NCBI GenBank assembly: GCA_963724015.1
Contig: CAVRTM010000021.1
Span: 248,001-312,000 of the forward strand
Length of the DNA stretch: 64,000 nt
Direction of reading: 5' to 3'
Origin: CAVRTM01 sp963724015
Lineage (GTDB): Bacteria; Actinomycetota; Actinomycetes; Actinomycetales; Dermatophilaceae
The notes under the pieces were generated by a model that saw nothing but the letters and a program-made list of their open reading frames with translations, was not told the DNA's origin and ran no database searches. A program made the position numbers and the translations under genes. The stretch's first letter is position 1. Each line of letters starts with the position of its first letter. This document shows, piece by piece, positions 8,787-16,923 of the stretch.

Positions 8787-9833
8787 TCAGGGGCGCAGCA
8801 GCGTCTTGATCGCCCGGCGCTCGTGCATCGCGGCGTAGCCCTCGGCGACCTCGCCCAGCGGCAGCTCGAGGTCGAAGACCAGGCCGGGGTTGATGGCACC
8901 CGAGAGGACGTCGTCGCGCAGCTGCGGGAGGTACTCGCGCACCGGTGCGACGCCGCCGGCCACACCGACGTTGCGCGAGAACATCGAGCGGATCGGCAGC
9001 TCGACGCCGTGCGGCACGCCGACGTAGCCGACCGTCGCGCCGGGACGGGCGACGGTGATGGCGGTGTTCATCGACTGCCCCGTGCCGACGCACTCCAGGA
9101 CGGCGTCGGCGCCGACGCCGCCGGTGAGCTCGCGGATGGCGGCCTCACCCTCCTCGCCGCGCTCGGCGACGATGTCGGTGGCGCCGAACTCCTTGGCGAT
9201 CTGCTGGCGCGACGCGTGCCGGGACATGGCAACCACCCGCGCGGCGCCCATGCGGGACGCGGCGAGCACGCCCGAGAGGCCGACCGCGCCGTCACCGACG
9301 ACGACCACGGTGTCGCCCTGCTTCACGCCGGCGGCGACGGCAGCGTGCCAGCCGGTGCCCATGACGTCGGAGAGCGCCAGCAGGGACGGCACGAGCGTGG
9401 CGTCCGGGACCTCGGGCGTGGCCACGAGGGTGCCGTCGGCGAGGGGCACGCGGGCGTACTCACCCTGGCCACCGTCGACCGGGCGGCCGTCGCGGTCCTG
9501 GCCGCCCCAGAAGCCGCCATGCGCACAGGCGGACTGGATGCCGGCCGCGCAGTGCGGGCAGGTGTTGTCGGAGTACATGAACGGCGCGATGACGAAGTCG
9601 CCCGGGCGCACGGTCCTGACCTCCGAGCCGGTCTCCTCGACCACGCCGACGAACTCGTGGCCGATGCGCGCGCCCTCGGTGATCGGGTTCTCGCCGCGGT
9701 AGGGCCACAGGTCGGACCCGCAGATGCACGAGGCGGTGATCCGGACCACGGCGTCGGTGGGCGCGAGGATCGTCGGCGTCGCGACCTCAGACAGGCGGAC
9801 GTCGAACGGGGCGTGGATGGTGGTTGCCTTCAC
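8787..9833 (-). CDS. Zinc-dependent alcohol dehydrogenase family protein
   Basis: A 348-residue medium-chain dehydrogenase, full length. Catalytic zinc ligands are visible as Cys38 in CICGSD and His59-Glu60 in IGHEF; the structural-zinc lobe has TCPHC and SAC (Cys92, Cys95, Cys103), three cysteines plus nearby histidines. The coenzyme-binding motif VVVVGDGAVGLSG lies near residues 175-187. The variant FMYSDNTCPHC...GGFWGGQ is characteristic of an actinobacterial subgroup of unknown substrate, often annotated only as alcohol dehydrogenase. It is followed 58 bp upstream, same strand, by the symporter gene; co-transcription is possible. Confidence 0.88.
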   Translation of the reverse strand: MKATTIHAPFDVRLSEVATPTILAPTDAVVRITASCICGSDLWPYRGENPITEGARIGHEFVGVVEETGSEVRTVRPGDFVIAPFMYSDNTCPHCAAGIQSACAHGGFWGGQDRDGRPVDGGQGEYARVPLADGTLVATPEVPDATLVPSLLALSDVMGTGWHAAVAAGVKQGDTVVVVGDGAVGLSGVLAASRMGAARVVAMSRHASRQQIAKEFGATDIVAERGEEGEAAIRELTGGVGADAVLECVGTGQSMNTAITVARPGATVGYVGVPHGVELPIRSMFSRNVGVAGGVAPVREYLPQLRDDVLSGAINPGLVFDLELPLGEVAEGYAAMHERRAIKTLLRP

Positions 9834-9891
9834 TGGGGGGAGGCCTCTCTCTCGGTGCGCGCGGTCGGGCCGCGCGTGGACGGGGTGGTGG

Positions 9892-11214
9892 TCAGGCGGA
9901 CGCGCCGACGAGCTCCTGCTCGGGCAGGCGCTCGGAGGGAACCACGCTGCCGGTGGGCAGGTCGCCCTTGGGCGCGTCGTACACGGCCATGTCCAGGATG
10001 CCCTCCCGGCGCGCGACCAGCACGGGCACCAGCGCCTGGCCGGCCACGTTGGTCGCGGTGCGCATCATGTCCAGGATCGGGTCGACGGCCAGCAGCAGCC
10101 CGGCACCGGCCAGCGGCAGGCCCAGCGTGCTGAGCGTGAGCGTCAGCATGACGATGGCACCGGTCAGGCCGGCGGTCGCCGCGGAGCCGACCACCGAGAC
10201 GAACGCGATGAGCACGAGCTCCTTGACGCCGAGCGGGACGCCGAACACCTGCGCGACGAAGATCGCCGCGAGCGCCGGGTAGATCGCCGCGCAGCCGTCC
10301 ATCTTGGTGGTGGCGCCGAACGGCACCGCGAAGGAGGCGTACTCCGTGGGCACGCCGAGCCGCTCGGTGGTGACCTGCTGGGTCAGCGGCATCGTGCCGA
10401 CCGAGGAGCGGGAGACGAACGCGAGCTGGATGGCGGGCCAGGCGCCGGCGTAGAACTTGCGCGGGCTCAGCCGGCCGAAGACGAGTAGCAGCGCGGGGTA
10501 GATGACACCGAGCACGATGAGGCAGCCGACGTAGACGTCGACGGTGAACGTCGCGAGCGGCGCGAGGAGGTCCCAGCCGTACTGCGACACGGCCTTGCCG
10601 ACCAGGCCGAGGGTGCCGAGCGGGGCGAGGCGGATGACCCACCACAGCGCCTTCTGGACCAGCTCGAGCACCGAGGTGTTGACGGTGAGGAACGGCTCGG
10701 CCTTGGCGCCGAGCTGCAGGGCGGCGGCGCCGACCACGGCCCCCAGGAAGACGATCTGCAGCACGTTGCCGTCGACGAACGCGCCGACGGGGTTGGTCGG
10801 GATGATCCCGGTCAGGAAGTCGGTCCACGTGCCGACGTGCGAGGGGGCGGCAGCGGAGCCCGTGTCGAGCGTGACGCCCCGGCCGGGGTTGGTCAGCAGC
10901 CCCAGGGTGAGGCCGACCACGACGGCCAGCAGCGAGGTCACCATGAACCACAGCAGCGTCCGGCCGGCCAGCCTGGCGGCGTTGGTGACGCCACGCAGGT
11001 TCGCGATGCTGGCGACCACGGCGGTGAAGACCAGGGGCGGTACGGCGAGCTTGAGCAGCTGGACGAACAGCTCACCGACGGTGGTGAGGGTGGTGGCCAG
11101 CCAGGCCACCTCGCCGCTGCGGGCGACGAGGCCGAGGGCCACGCCGAGCACGAGGCCGGCGATGATCTGGACCCAGAACGGGATCCGCTTGAGGGAGGAC
11201 AGGACGGTGGGCAT
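9892..11214 (-). CDS. Dicarboxylate/amino acid:cation symporter
   Basis: Sodium- or proton-coupled symporter of the DAACS family (DctA/GltP type) in the cytoplasmic membrane. The ATG at 11214 gives 440 residues, the family's length; an in-frame upstream extension is not hydrophobic and is rejected. Many hydrophobic helices are evident. The serine-rich hairpin reads FVSRSSVGTMPLT and the second binding motif is GATTKMDGCAAIYP, corresponding to NMDGT with a Cys in place of Thr. Transported compound (C4-dicarboxylate, glutamate or other) cannot be deduced. Confidence 0.9.
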   Translation of the reverse strand: MPTVLSSLKRIPFWVQIIAGLVLGVALGLVARSGEVAWLATTLTTVGELFVQLLKLAVPPLVFTAVVASIANLRGVTNAARLAGRTLLWFMVTSLLAVVVGLTLGLLTNPGRGVTLDTGSAAAPSHVGTWTDFLTGIIPTNPVGAFVDGNVLQIVFLGAVVGAAALQLGAKAEPFLTVNTSVLELVQKALWWVIRLAPLGTLGLVGKAVSQYGWDLLAPLATFTVDVYVGCLIVLGVIYPALLLVFGRLSPRKFYAGAWPAIQLAFVSRSSVGTMPLTQQVTTERLGVPTEYASFAVPFGATTKMDGCAAIYPALAAIFVAQVFGVPLGVKELVLIAFVSVVGSAATAGLTGAIVMLTLTLSTLGLPLAGAGLLLAVDPILDMMRTATNVAGQALVPVLVARREGILDMAVYDAPKGDLPTGSVVPSERLPEQELVGASA

Positions 11215-11408
11215 GCGGGGACTCCGGCAGGTGCGGTGGGACGAGGCGGGGGAAGGGGCCGTCGGCCGGCTACACGCAGCTGGCCTGCCGTCGGAGGTCG
11301 ACGTGCAGACGCTTGGTGAGGTGCCAGATGTTGTCCATGCCACGCTGGCCAACCGGCAAGGGGCGAACGCCATTCCCGCTGGCGGGTGTGACGTGCGTCA
11401 GTGGCACC

Positions 11409-11825
11409 ATGGGCGCCATGCCAGCCCGCCGCCGGATCCCGGTCCATGAGGGGCGGCAGGCTCTGGAGGCCTGGCGCGCCGATCCCGCCGCCACGCCACG
11501 GGCGACGCTCGCCATGGCGGTGCGGTTCACGCTGGAGGAGCTCGCGCAGCGCGCTCCGGGCCGGTCGGTGGAGGTCCGCGTCCCGCCGTACGGCGCCGTG
11601 CAGTGCGTCGAAGGGCCGCGTCACACCCGCGGCACGCCGCCCAACGTGGTGGAGACCGACGCCGCCACGTGGCTGGAGCTGGTGACCGGCCGGCAGGGCT
11701 GGGACCAGGCCGAGCACGCCGGCGCCGTCCGCGCCAGCGGGCAGCGGGCGGTGCTCTCCGCGCACCTGCCCCTCTTCGCCGGCGAGGAGCCCGCCCGGCA
11801 CGACGACCCTGACGAGCAGGAGTGA
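11409..11825 (+). CDS. Sterol carrier family protein (Rv0807-like)
   Basis: A 138-residue protein containing RFTLEELAQRAPGRSVEVRVPPYG and NVVETDAATWLELVTGRQ, the pattern of small SCP2-like domains related to the C-terminal part of maleylpyruvate isomerase-type proteins. In mycobacteria the corresponding gene lies just upstream of purF, and here it is in the same neighbourhood but separated from purF by the SigK island. ATG 11409 or ATG 11418 could both serve as start. The stop overlaps the start of the LLM oxidoreductase gene (GTGA), suggesting coupling. Ligand is unknown. Confidence 0.75.
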   Translation: MGAMPARRRIPVHEGRQALEAWRADPAATPRATLAMAVRFTLEELAQRAPGRSVEVRVPPYGAVQCVEGPRHTRGTPPNVVETDAATWLELVTGRQGWDQAEHAGAVRASGQRAVLSAHLPLFAGEEPARHDDPDEQE

Positions 11826-12700
11826 GCATGCGGTTCGGCATCACCATCCTCCCGGAGCACCGCTGGGCCGACGCGGAGCCGCTCTGGCGCCGCAGCGAGG
11901 AGCTCGGGTTCGACCACGCGTGGACCTACGACCACCTGACGTGGGGCGGCCTGCCCGACTCTCCGTGGTACGGCACGGTGTCCACGCTGACGGCCGCCGC
12001 GATGGTCACCGAGCGCATCCGCCTGGGCACGTTCGTCACGTCCCCGAACTTCCGCCATCCCGTGACGTTCCTGCGCGACCTGCTCTCGCTGGAGGACATC
12101 TCCGGCGGCCGCATCCTGTGCGGGATCGGCACGGGTGGCGACCTCGACTCCCGCATCCTCGGCGGCGAGCCGCTCACGCCGCGTCAGCGCGTCGACCGGC
12201 TCGAGGAGTTCACCGGGCTGCTCGACCGGCTGCTCACCGGTGACCACGTCACCGCCGAGGGCACGTACTTCTCGGCCGTCGACGCGCGCACGCTGCCCGG
12301 GCCGGTGCAGCGGCCGCGGACGCCGTTCATCATGGCTGCCAACGGTCCCCGCTCGCTGCGGCTGGCCGCCCGGTACGGCGCCGGATGGGTCACCACCGGG
12401 CCGCAGGTCGACACCCTCGAGGAGTGGTGGACGGCGCTGAAGGGGCTGTCGGTACGGCTCGACGACGCGTTGGCAGCGCAGGGCCGCGACGGCGACACGT
12501 TCGAGCGGCACCTCAACCTCGACTCCTCACCGGTGTTCTCCCTCACCGGCGCCGACGTGTTCGAGGAGATGACCGGCCGTGCCGACGAGCTCGGGTTCAC
12601 CGACGTCATCACCCACTGGCCCCGGGCGCAGGACCCTTACGCGGGCGCGGTCGGGACGCTCGAGCAGGTCGCCGCGGAGGTCCTGCCCCGCTGGCGCTGA
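11822..12700 (+). CDS. LLM class flavin-dependent oxidoreductase
   Basis: A 292-residue luciferase-like TIM-barrel protein, probably using FMN or F420. It begins MRFGITILPEHRWADAEPLW, then GFDHAWTYDHLTWGG, LGTFVTSPNFRHP and GRILCGIGTGG, all characteristic of bacterial LLM oxidoreductases. Two starts are possible: GTG 11822, overlapping the previous stop, or ATG 11828. Substrate is unknown. The C-terminus stops 13 bp before the end of the convergent rskA gene, leaving almost no room for a terminator. Confidence 0.88.
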   Translation: MSMRFGITILPEHRWADAEPLWRRSEELGFDHAWTYDHLTWGGLPDSPWYGTVSTLTAAAMVTERIRLGTFVTSPNFRHPVTFLRDLLSLEDISGGRILCGIGTGGDLDSRILGGEPLTPRQRVDRLEEFTGLLDRLLTGDHVTAEGTYFSAVDARTLPGPVQRPRTPFIMAANGPRSLRLAARYGAGWVTTGPQVDTLEEWWTALKGLSVRLDDALAAQGRDGDTFERHLNLDSSPVFSLTGADVFEEMTGRADELGFTDVITHWPRAQDPYAGAVGTLEQVAAEVLPRWR

Positions 12701-12713
12701 GCCGCCCCCCGGC

Positions 12714-13550
12714 TCAGGTGAACGAGACGAGCGCCAGCGGGGTGGTGGTGGGCGCGTCCGAGCCGCCGGCCGGCTCGAGCGTGATGCCGGCGCCGGTGGC
12801 CGTCGCGGCGTCGCCCTGCAGGACCACGCCGTCCCTGATCCCGGCGACGTCGGAGACGAGGCCGGCCCTGGCCATGGTGCCGTCGGGCCGCTGCAGCCAC
12901 AGCTCGTAGACCTTGCCGGCCGGCGGCGGCGGCAGGGTCCCACGGACCACGGCCTTGCCCAGGCTGGCCGAGCGCACGATCGTGGTCGACCGGTCGGTGT
13001 AGCTGCGGGCGTCACCGGCCCGCAGGACCTGCTGCGAAGCCGACACCGACGTCCGCGGGGTCCCGGTGTCCCACGGGTGCCACACCACGCCGCCGACGAC
13101 GACCGCGGCCGCCGCGGCGGCTCCGGCGAGCCATCGCGCCACCGCGGTGCGGGACCCGGTCCGGCGCTCGCGACGGGCGCCCAGCTCGTCGGAGCCGGGA
13201 ACGGGCGTGTCGGTCGAGGGTCCCGCGGCCGGGCGGGACGGCTCCCCGTCCGGCGCAGGGCCCGGTGCAGAGCCCTGCGTGGGGTCCTGCGGCAAGGCCC
13301 GGTCCTGGTCGGCCACGATCGGCGGCAGCGGCCGCACCGAGCCGATGTCGCGCATCAGCGCGGCCTTCAGCGAGGCGGGGGGAGGGGTGTCGGCCAGCGC
13401 CGCGACGGAGGAGGCGGCGCCGCGCAGGCTGTCGACCTCCGTCCGGCACTCGGCGCAGGTGGCCAGGTGGGCCTCGAAGCGGACGCGCTCGTCGTCGTCG
13501 ACGGCGTCGACGGCGTAGGCGCCGACGAGGCTGTGGATGTCGTCGTTCAT
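12714..13550 (-). CDS. rskA: Anti-sigma-K factor RskA-like
   Basis: A 278-residue membrane anti-sigma factor. The N-terminal cytoplasmic part has a zinc-type motif, His28-x3-Cys32-x2-Cys35 (EAHLATCAECRTEVD). After a Pro-rich linker comes one transmembrane segment at about 138-158 (RWLAGAAAAAAVVVGGVVW), followed by an extracytoplasmic RskA C-terminal domain with KVYELWLQRPDGTMARAG. The start ATG overlaps the sigK stop by 4 bp (ATGA), and the pair is in the usual sigK-rskA order. Release of the sigma factor by regulated proteolysis is known for the family; redox sensing is known for the mycobacterial protein but not shown here. Confidence 0.88.
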   Translation of the reverse strand: MNDDIHSLVGAYAVDAVDDDERVRFEAHLATCAECRTEVDSLRGAASSVAALADTPPPASLKAALMRDIGSVRPLPPIVADQDRALPQDPTQGSAPGPAPDGEPSRPAAGPSTDTPVPGSDELGARRERRTGSRTAVARWLAGAAAAAAVVVGGVVWHPWDTGTPRTSVSASQQVLRAGDARSYTDRSTTIVRSASLGKAVVRGTLPPPPAGKVYELWLQRPDGTMARAGLVSDVAGIRDGVVLQGDAATATGAGITLEPAGGSDAPTTTPLALVSFT

Positions 13551-14173
13551 CGCTCGAGTCCCAGGGTGTCGCGCAGGCGGATCAGCCCGTCGCGGATGCG
13601 GGTCTTGGCAGTGCCGACAGGGATGTCCAGCAAGACGGCCACCTCCTTGTGCGTGTATCCGCCGAAGTACGCCAGCTCGAGCGCGCCCCGCTGGGTGTCG
13701 GTCAGGGTGTCCAGGCCCTTGCGGACCCGCTGGGCGTCGAGGTTGCGGTGGGCGTCCTCGACGGTGACGTCGTACGGCGCCTGCTGCTCCCGAGCCTCGT
13801 ACGCCGTGTCGCGGCGGCTCTGCGCCTCCGCGGACCGGACGCGGTCCACGGCCTTGCGGTGGCCGATGGTGAGCATCCACGACAACGCGCTGCCCCGGTC
13901 GGGGTCGAACCGCGCCGAGGACCGCCAGATCTCCAGGAACGCGTCCTGGGTGACCTCCTCGGCCTGGGCACGGTCCCGGACGACCCGCAGCACCAGTCCG
14001 AAGATCCGGGACGCCGCCGCGTCGTACAGGCGGGAGAAGGACTCCTCGTCACCACACCCGCACGCCTTGAGCAGGGTGGACAGCTCGGCCGCCCGGGGAG
14101 GCGCCGGGACGAGCCCGGCACCGGTCCCTCCCGGTGAGCTGTCGTCGGGAGGGACCAGTGTCATGCGGACCAT
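13547..14173 (-). CDS. sigK: ECF RNA polymerase sigma factor SigK
   Basis: A 208-residue ECF sigma factor. Region 2 spans about residues 45-110 (SFSRLYDAAASRIFGLVLRV, DAFLEIWRSSARF, SWMLTIGHRKAVDRVR); region 4 spans about 150-205 (LTDTQRGALELAYFGGYTHK, LDIPVGTAKTRIRDGLIRLR). Composition and partner fit the SigK group. Starts at ATG 14173 or ATG 14164 are both possible. Downstream rskA overlaps by 4 bp; upstream in the same direction lie the fasciclin and molybdoenzyme genes. Two promoter-like sequences of SigK type precede those two genes, so the locus is probably its own main target. Confidence 0.9.
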   Translation of the reverse strand: MVRMTLVPPDDSSPGGTGAGLVPAPPRAAELSTLLKACGCGDEESFSRLYDAAASRIFGLVLRVVRDRAQAEEVTQDAFLEIWRSSARFDPDRGSALSWMLTIGHRKAVDRVRSAEAQSRRDTAYEAREQQAPYDVTVEDAHRNLDAQRVRKGLDTLTDTQRGALELAYFGGYTHKEVAVLLDIPVGTAKTRIRDGLIRLRDTLGLER

Positions 14174-14200
14174 GATGCGCTACCGGGGCAGCGGGCCGTG

Positions 14201-14866
14201 TCAGGCCTTCGGGAGCAGCACGCCGTCGATGATGTAGACGGTGGCGTTGGCGGTGGTGACGTTGCCGCAGATCACCTTCGCCTTGCCGTCGACGGTGAAG
14301 CTCTCGCCGGAGCCCGCGACCGTGATGGTGCCGCCGCCGAGGGTCTTGTGCTCGCCCGCGAGGTCGGCCGGCGTCAGCTTGCCGGGGACCACGTGGTTGG
14401 TGAGGACCTTGGTGAGCAGGCCCTTCGGGTCGGCCAGGGCCTTCTTCAGGGTGGCCGGGTCGACCTTGCCGAACGCGTCGTTGACCGGCGCGAAGACGGT
14501 GATGTCCTGGGCGGAGTTCAGCGTGTCGACCAGGCCGGCGGACTTGACCGCACCGACGAGGGTGGACAGCAGCGGGTTGTTGCTCGCTGCCGTGGCGACC
14601 GGGTCGGTGGCCATGCCCTTGAAGGAGCCCTTGCCGTCCTTCGGCACGGCGGCGCAGCCGGAGCCGAACTGGGCGTTCATGGCGTCCATGGGCGCCGAGG
14701 AGGTCATGCTGTCGGACGGGCTGGGGGTCATCGAGGGCGACATCGACTCCGACGCCGAGGGGCTCTGGGCCGCGGCCTCGGTGGAGCTGGAGCCGCCGCA
14801 GGCCGACAGGCTCAGCGGGACGGCGACGGCGAGGGCGGCGATCAGGCTCTTGCGACGGGTGTTCAT
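14201..14866 (-). CDS. Fasciclin-domain lipoprotein (MPT70/MPT83-like)
   Basis: A 221-residue secreted lipoprotein. ATG 14866 follows AAGGAG and gives a type II signal peptide ending LSLSAC with lipidated Cys23, then a Ser/Ala-rich linker (to about residue 70). The rest is a single FAS1 domain: NNPLLSTLVGAVKSAGLVDT, ITVFAPVNDAF, LLTKVLTNHVVPGKL, TVAGSGESFTVDG and a C-terminal TVYIIDGVLLP. In mycobacteria the SigK regulon encodes the same class of antigen (MPT70, MPT83), and here the gene is directly upstream of sigK on the same strand with a SigK-like promoter at 14903-14930. Confidence 0.92.
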   Translation of the reverse strand: MNTRRKSLIAALAVAVPLSLSACGGSSSTEAAAQSPSASESMSPSMTPSPSDSMTSSAPMDAMNAQFGSGCAAVPKDGKGSFKGMATDPVATAASNNPLLSTLVGAVKSAGLVDTLNSAQDITVFAPVNDAFGKVDPATLKKALADPKGLLTKVLTNHVVPGKLTPADLAGEHKTLGGGTITVAGSGESFTVDGKAKVICGNVTTANATVYIIDGVLLPKA

Positions 14867-14902
14867 CAGGGTCTCCTTGGGTCTGGGCTGCTGTCGGACG
14901 TG

Positions 14903-14930
14903 ATTCGGACTGGTCGCTGGGGCGGATTGG
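14903..14930 (-). promoter_or_regulatory. Candidate SigK promoter of the fasciclin gene
   Basis: Reading leftward, CCAATCC (14930-14924), a 15-nt spacer and CCGAAT (14908-14903). The known mycobacterial SigK consensus is CCATCC ... CCGAAT with about 16-17 nt between hexamers, so this is a close match. The -10 lies 36 bp before the ATG. Confidence 0.6.
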
Positions 14931-14969
14931 TTGCCGCGCAACCTTTTTCGTGCGGTGCAGAGGTGGGCT

Positions 14970-16556
14970 TCACGCGACGAACACGACGACCTCCTGCACC
15001 CCGCTGGAGCCGGAGGGGAACGGCGTCGCCCGCTGCGTGAGCTGGTGGCCGCCGGCGAGGTCGCTGGTGCGCACGCGGATGCTGTGCCGGCCGGGCGTGG
15101 CGTCCCACGGGAGGTACCACTGGCGCCAGTAGTCGACGCCGACGTCCGGCCCGAGCTCCGCGCCCCGCCACGGGCCGTCGTCCACGCTCACCTCGACGTC
15201 CCTGACGCCGCGGTGCTGGGCCCAGGCCACGCCGCCGATCGCGGTCCGGCCGGCCTTCACGGTGGAGAGGGGCCGGGGGGTGTCGATCCGGGCTGAGATC
15301 TTGATCGGCGCGTCGGTGGCCCACTTCCGCTGCGTCCAGTACGCCGTGTCCCGGGCGTACGTCGACAGCGTCAGCCGGGTGACCCACTTGGTCGCGCTGA
15401 CGAAGCCGTACAGCCCCGGCACCACCAGCCGGGCGGGGTAGCCGTGGGCCGCCGGCAGCGGCTCGCCGTTCATCCCGACGACCAGCAGCGCGTCCCGGCC
15501 GTCGCGCACGGCGCCCAGCGGCGTGCTGATGGTGAACCCGTCCACGGCGGTGCTGAGGAGCTGGTCCGCACCGTCCCGGACACCGGCGCGGTCCAGGACG
15601 ACGGCCAGCCGTACCCCCAGCCACCGGGCCGAGCCGACGTAGCCGCCGCCGACCTCGTTGCTGACGCAGGTCATCGTGATGTCGCGCTCGACCATCGGCA
15701 TGGCCAGCAGCTGCCGGTAGGAGAGGGAGAAGGGCCGGTCCACCATCCCGTCGACCCTCAGCTGCCACCGGTCGGCGTCCACCCGGGGGACGGTCAGGTT
15801 CGTGTCGACCCGGTAGAACGTCGCGTTGCCCGTGCGCAACGGGGTGATGCCCCGGACCGTGCGCTCCAGCCCCGGCGGCAACGGGGGCGCTGCCTCCACC
15901 GGCCTGGGCAGCGCCGTCGAGCTCGGCCCGCCTGCCGTGGACAGCCGCTGGCCGACCGCGGCGGCGCCGGCCGCGCCCAGGGTCACCGCTCCCGCGCCCA
16001 GCAGGAAGGTGCGGCGGCTGTCGTGCGCCGTGGGGTGCGCGGTCGCCGGCAGCGCTCCTGCCAAGCAGGCGTCGGTGCCGCCTCCTCGTCGGCGGCTCGT
16101 CCCGCCCCGCAGGGCGGTCACCAGGCCGATCAGGACGGCGACGCCCACCACGGCCGCGACGCCACCGGGCACGGCGTCCACGGGCGTGGCGACCGGGCGC
16201 AGGACGGCGGCCAGGGTGGCCAGGCCGGTCAGCAGCAGCACGAACGCGATCCCCGGCCAGGTGCGGCGTCGGGCGAGGACACCCGCGGCCGCGGAGGCGA
16301 GCAGGGTGACGACGGTGACGCTCCCGAGCAGGATCGGCTTGTCGTGGGTCCCGAACCGGGCGACGGCCCACTCCTTGACCGGCGTCGGCGTGGCGTCGAT
16401 GACCGTGGAGCCGACCGCGAGGACGGGCGACGAGGCGGGGTCCAGCAGCCCGGCGACCAGGTGCCCCACCGCGATGCCGGCGACGGCGGCCAGCACCCCG
16501 CTCAGGGCCCAGGGCAGCAGGCGGGTCAGGCGGTGTCGGGCGGGGTGGCGGGGCAT
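14970..16556 (-). CDS. Membrane-anchored molybdopterin-dependent oxidoreductase (sulfite oxidase family)
   Basis: A 528-residue protein. The N-terminal third has four to five predicted membrane helices (LLPWALSGVLAAVAGIAVGH, ILLGSVTVVTLLASAAAGVL, GIAFVLLLTGLATLAAVL, VAAVVGVAVLIGLVTAL) and an Arg pair before another hydrophobic stretch (SRRTFLLGAGAVTLGAAGAA). The rest is a sulfite-oxidase-type Mo-cofactor domain with the metal-binding Cys in TMTCVSNEVGG, then GYPARLVVPGLYG and YWTQRKWATDAP, and a C-terminal Mo-co dimerisation domain (AWAQHRGVRDVEVSVDDGPW). Such proteins are linked to sigK in other actinobacteria. Substrate is unknown; peptide methionine sulfoxide reduction or sulfite oxidation are family possibilities. 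Confidence 0.88.
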   Translation of the reverse strand: MPRHPARHRLTRLLPWALSGVLAAVAGIAVGHLVAGLLDPASSPVLAVGSTVIDATPTPVKEWAVARFGTHDKPILLGSVTVVTLLASAAAGVLARRRTWPGIAFVLLLTGLATLAAVLRPVATPVDAVPGGVAAVVGVAVLIGLVTALRGGTSRRRGGGTDACLAGALPATAHPTAHDSRRTFLLGAGAVTLGAAGAAAVGQRLSTAGGPSSTALPRPVEAAPPLPPGLERTVRGITPLRTGNATFYRVDTNLTVPRVDADRWQLRVDGMVDRPFSLSYRQLLAMPMVERDITMTCVSNEVGGGYVGSARWLGVRLAVVLDRAGVRDGADQLLSTAVDGFTISTPLGAVRDGRDALLVVGMNGEPLPAAHGYPARLVVPGLYGFVSATKWVTRLTLSTYARDTAYWTQRKWATDAPIKISARIDTPRPLSTVKAGRTAIGGVAWAQHRGVRDVEVSVDDGPWRGAELGPDVGVDYWRQWYLPWDATPGRHSIRVRTSDLAGGHQLTQRATPFPSGSSGVQEVVVFVA

Positions 16557-16563
16557 GCAGGTG

Positions 16564-16590
16564 GTTCGGAACGGGGGCCCGAGCGGATGG
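16564..16590 (-). promoter_or_regulatory. Candidate SigK promoter of the molybdoenzyme gene, probably leaderless
   Basis: Reading leftward, CCATCC (16590-16585), a 15-nt spacer and CCGAAC (16569-16564). Spacing is the same as in the promoter before the fasciclin gene. Only 7 nt separate the -10 box from the ATG at 16556, so a transcript would start at or very near the start codon. Confidence 0.6.
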
Positions 16591-16604
16591 CCTACCGTGG
16601 AGGA

Positions 16605-16826
16605 ATGAGCGAGCCACCCAAGATCCGCCGGGCTCCCAACATCCCGGCCTTCCTGCTGACCGGCGGCGTGGTCGGCCTGGTCCTCGGCATCCTGGTGGCG
16701 GTGATGGGCCACCCCGACGGCCGCTACGACGTTCCCGCCGCGCTCGCGTTCTTCGGTCTGATCGGCGCCGCGTTCGGCGTCCTCGTCGGCGGCATCATCG
16801 CCGTGCTGCTCGACCGCAAGCCCTGA
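16605..16826 (+). CDS. Small two-helix membrane protein
   Basis: A 73-residue protein with start ATG 16605 after GGAGG. Two hydrophobic helices (IPAFLLTGGVVGLVLGILVA and ALAFFGLIGAAFGVLVGGII) flank a short hydrophilic loop HPDGRYD. It ends DRKP. Proteins of this type commonly precede purF in actinobacteria; function is unknown. It diverges from the molybdoenzyme gene, whose SigK-type promoter lies just upstream and partly overlaps its leader region. A gap of 97 bp separates it from purF. Confidence 0.75.
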   Translation: MSEPPKIRRAPNIPAFLLTGGVVGLVLGILVAVMGHPDGRYDVPAALAFFGLIGAAFGVLVGGIIAVLLDRKP

Positions 16827-16923
16827 CGACGCACCGCCCGGTCCCGTCTCCGTCCGCGGGAGCCGCGCATCCGGGCCGGCGGTGGCGGCCGGTGACCGGC
16901 GCCCGGTGTGGGAGACTGGCCGC

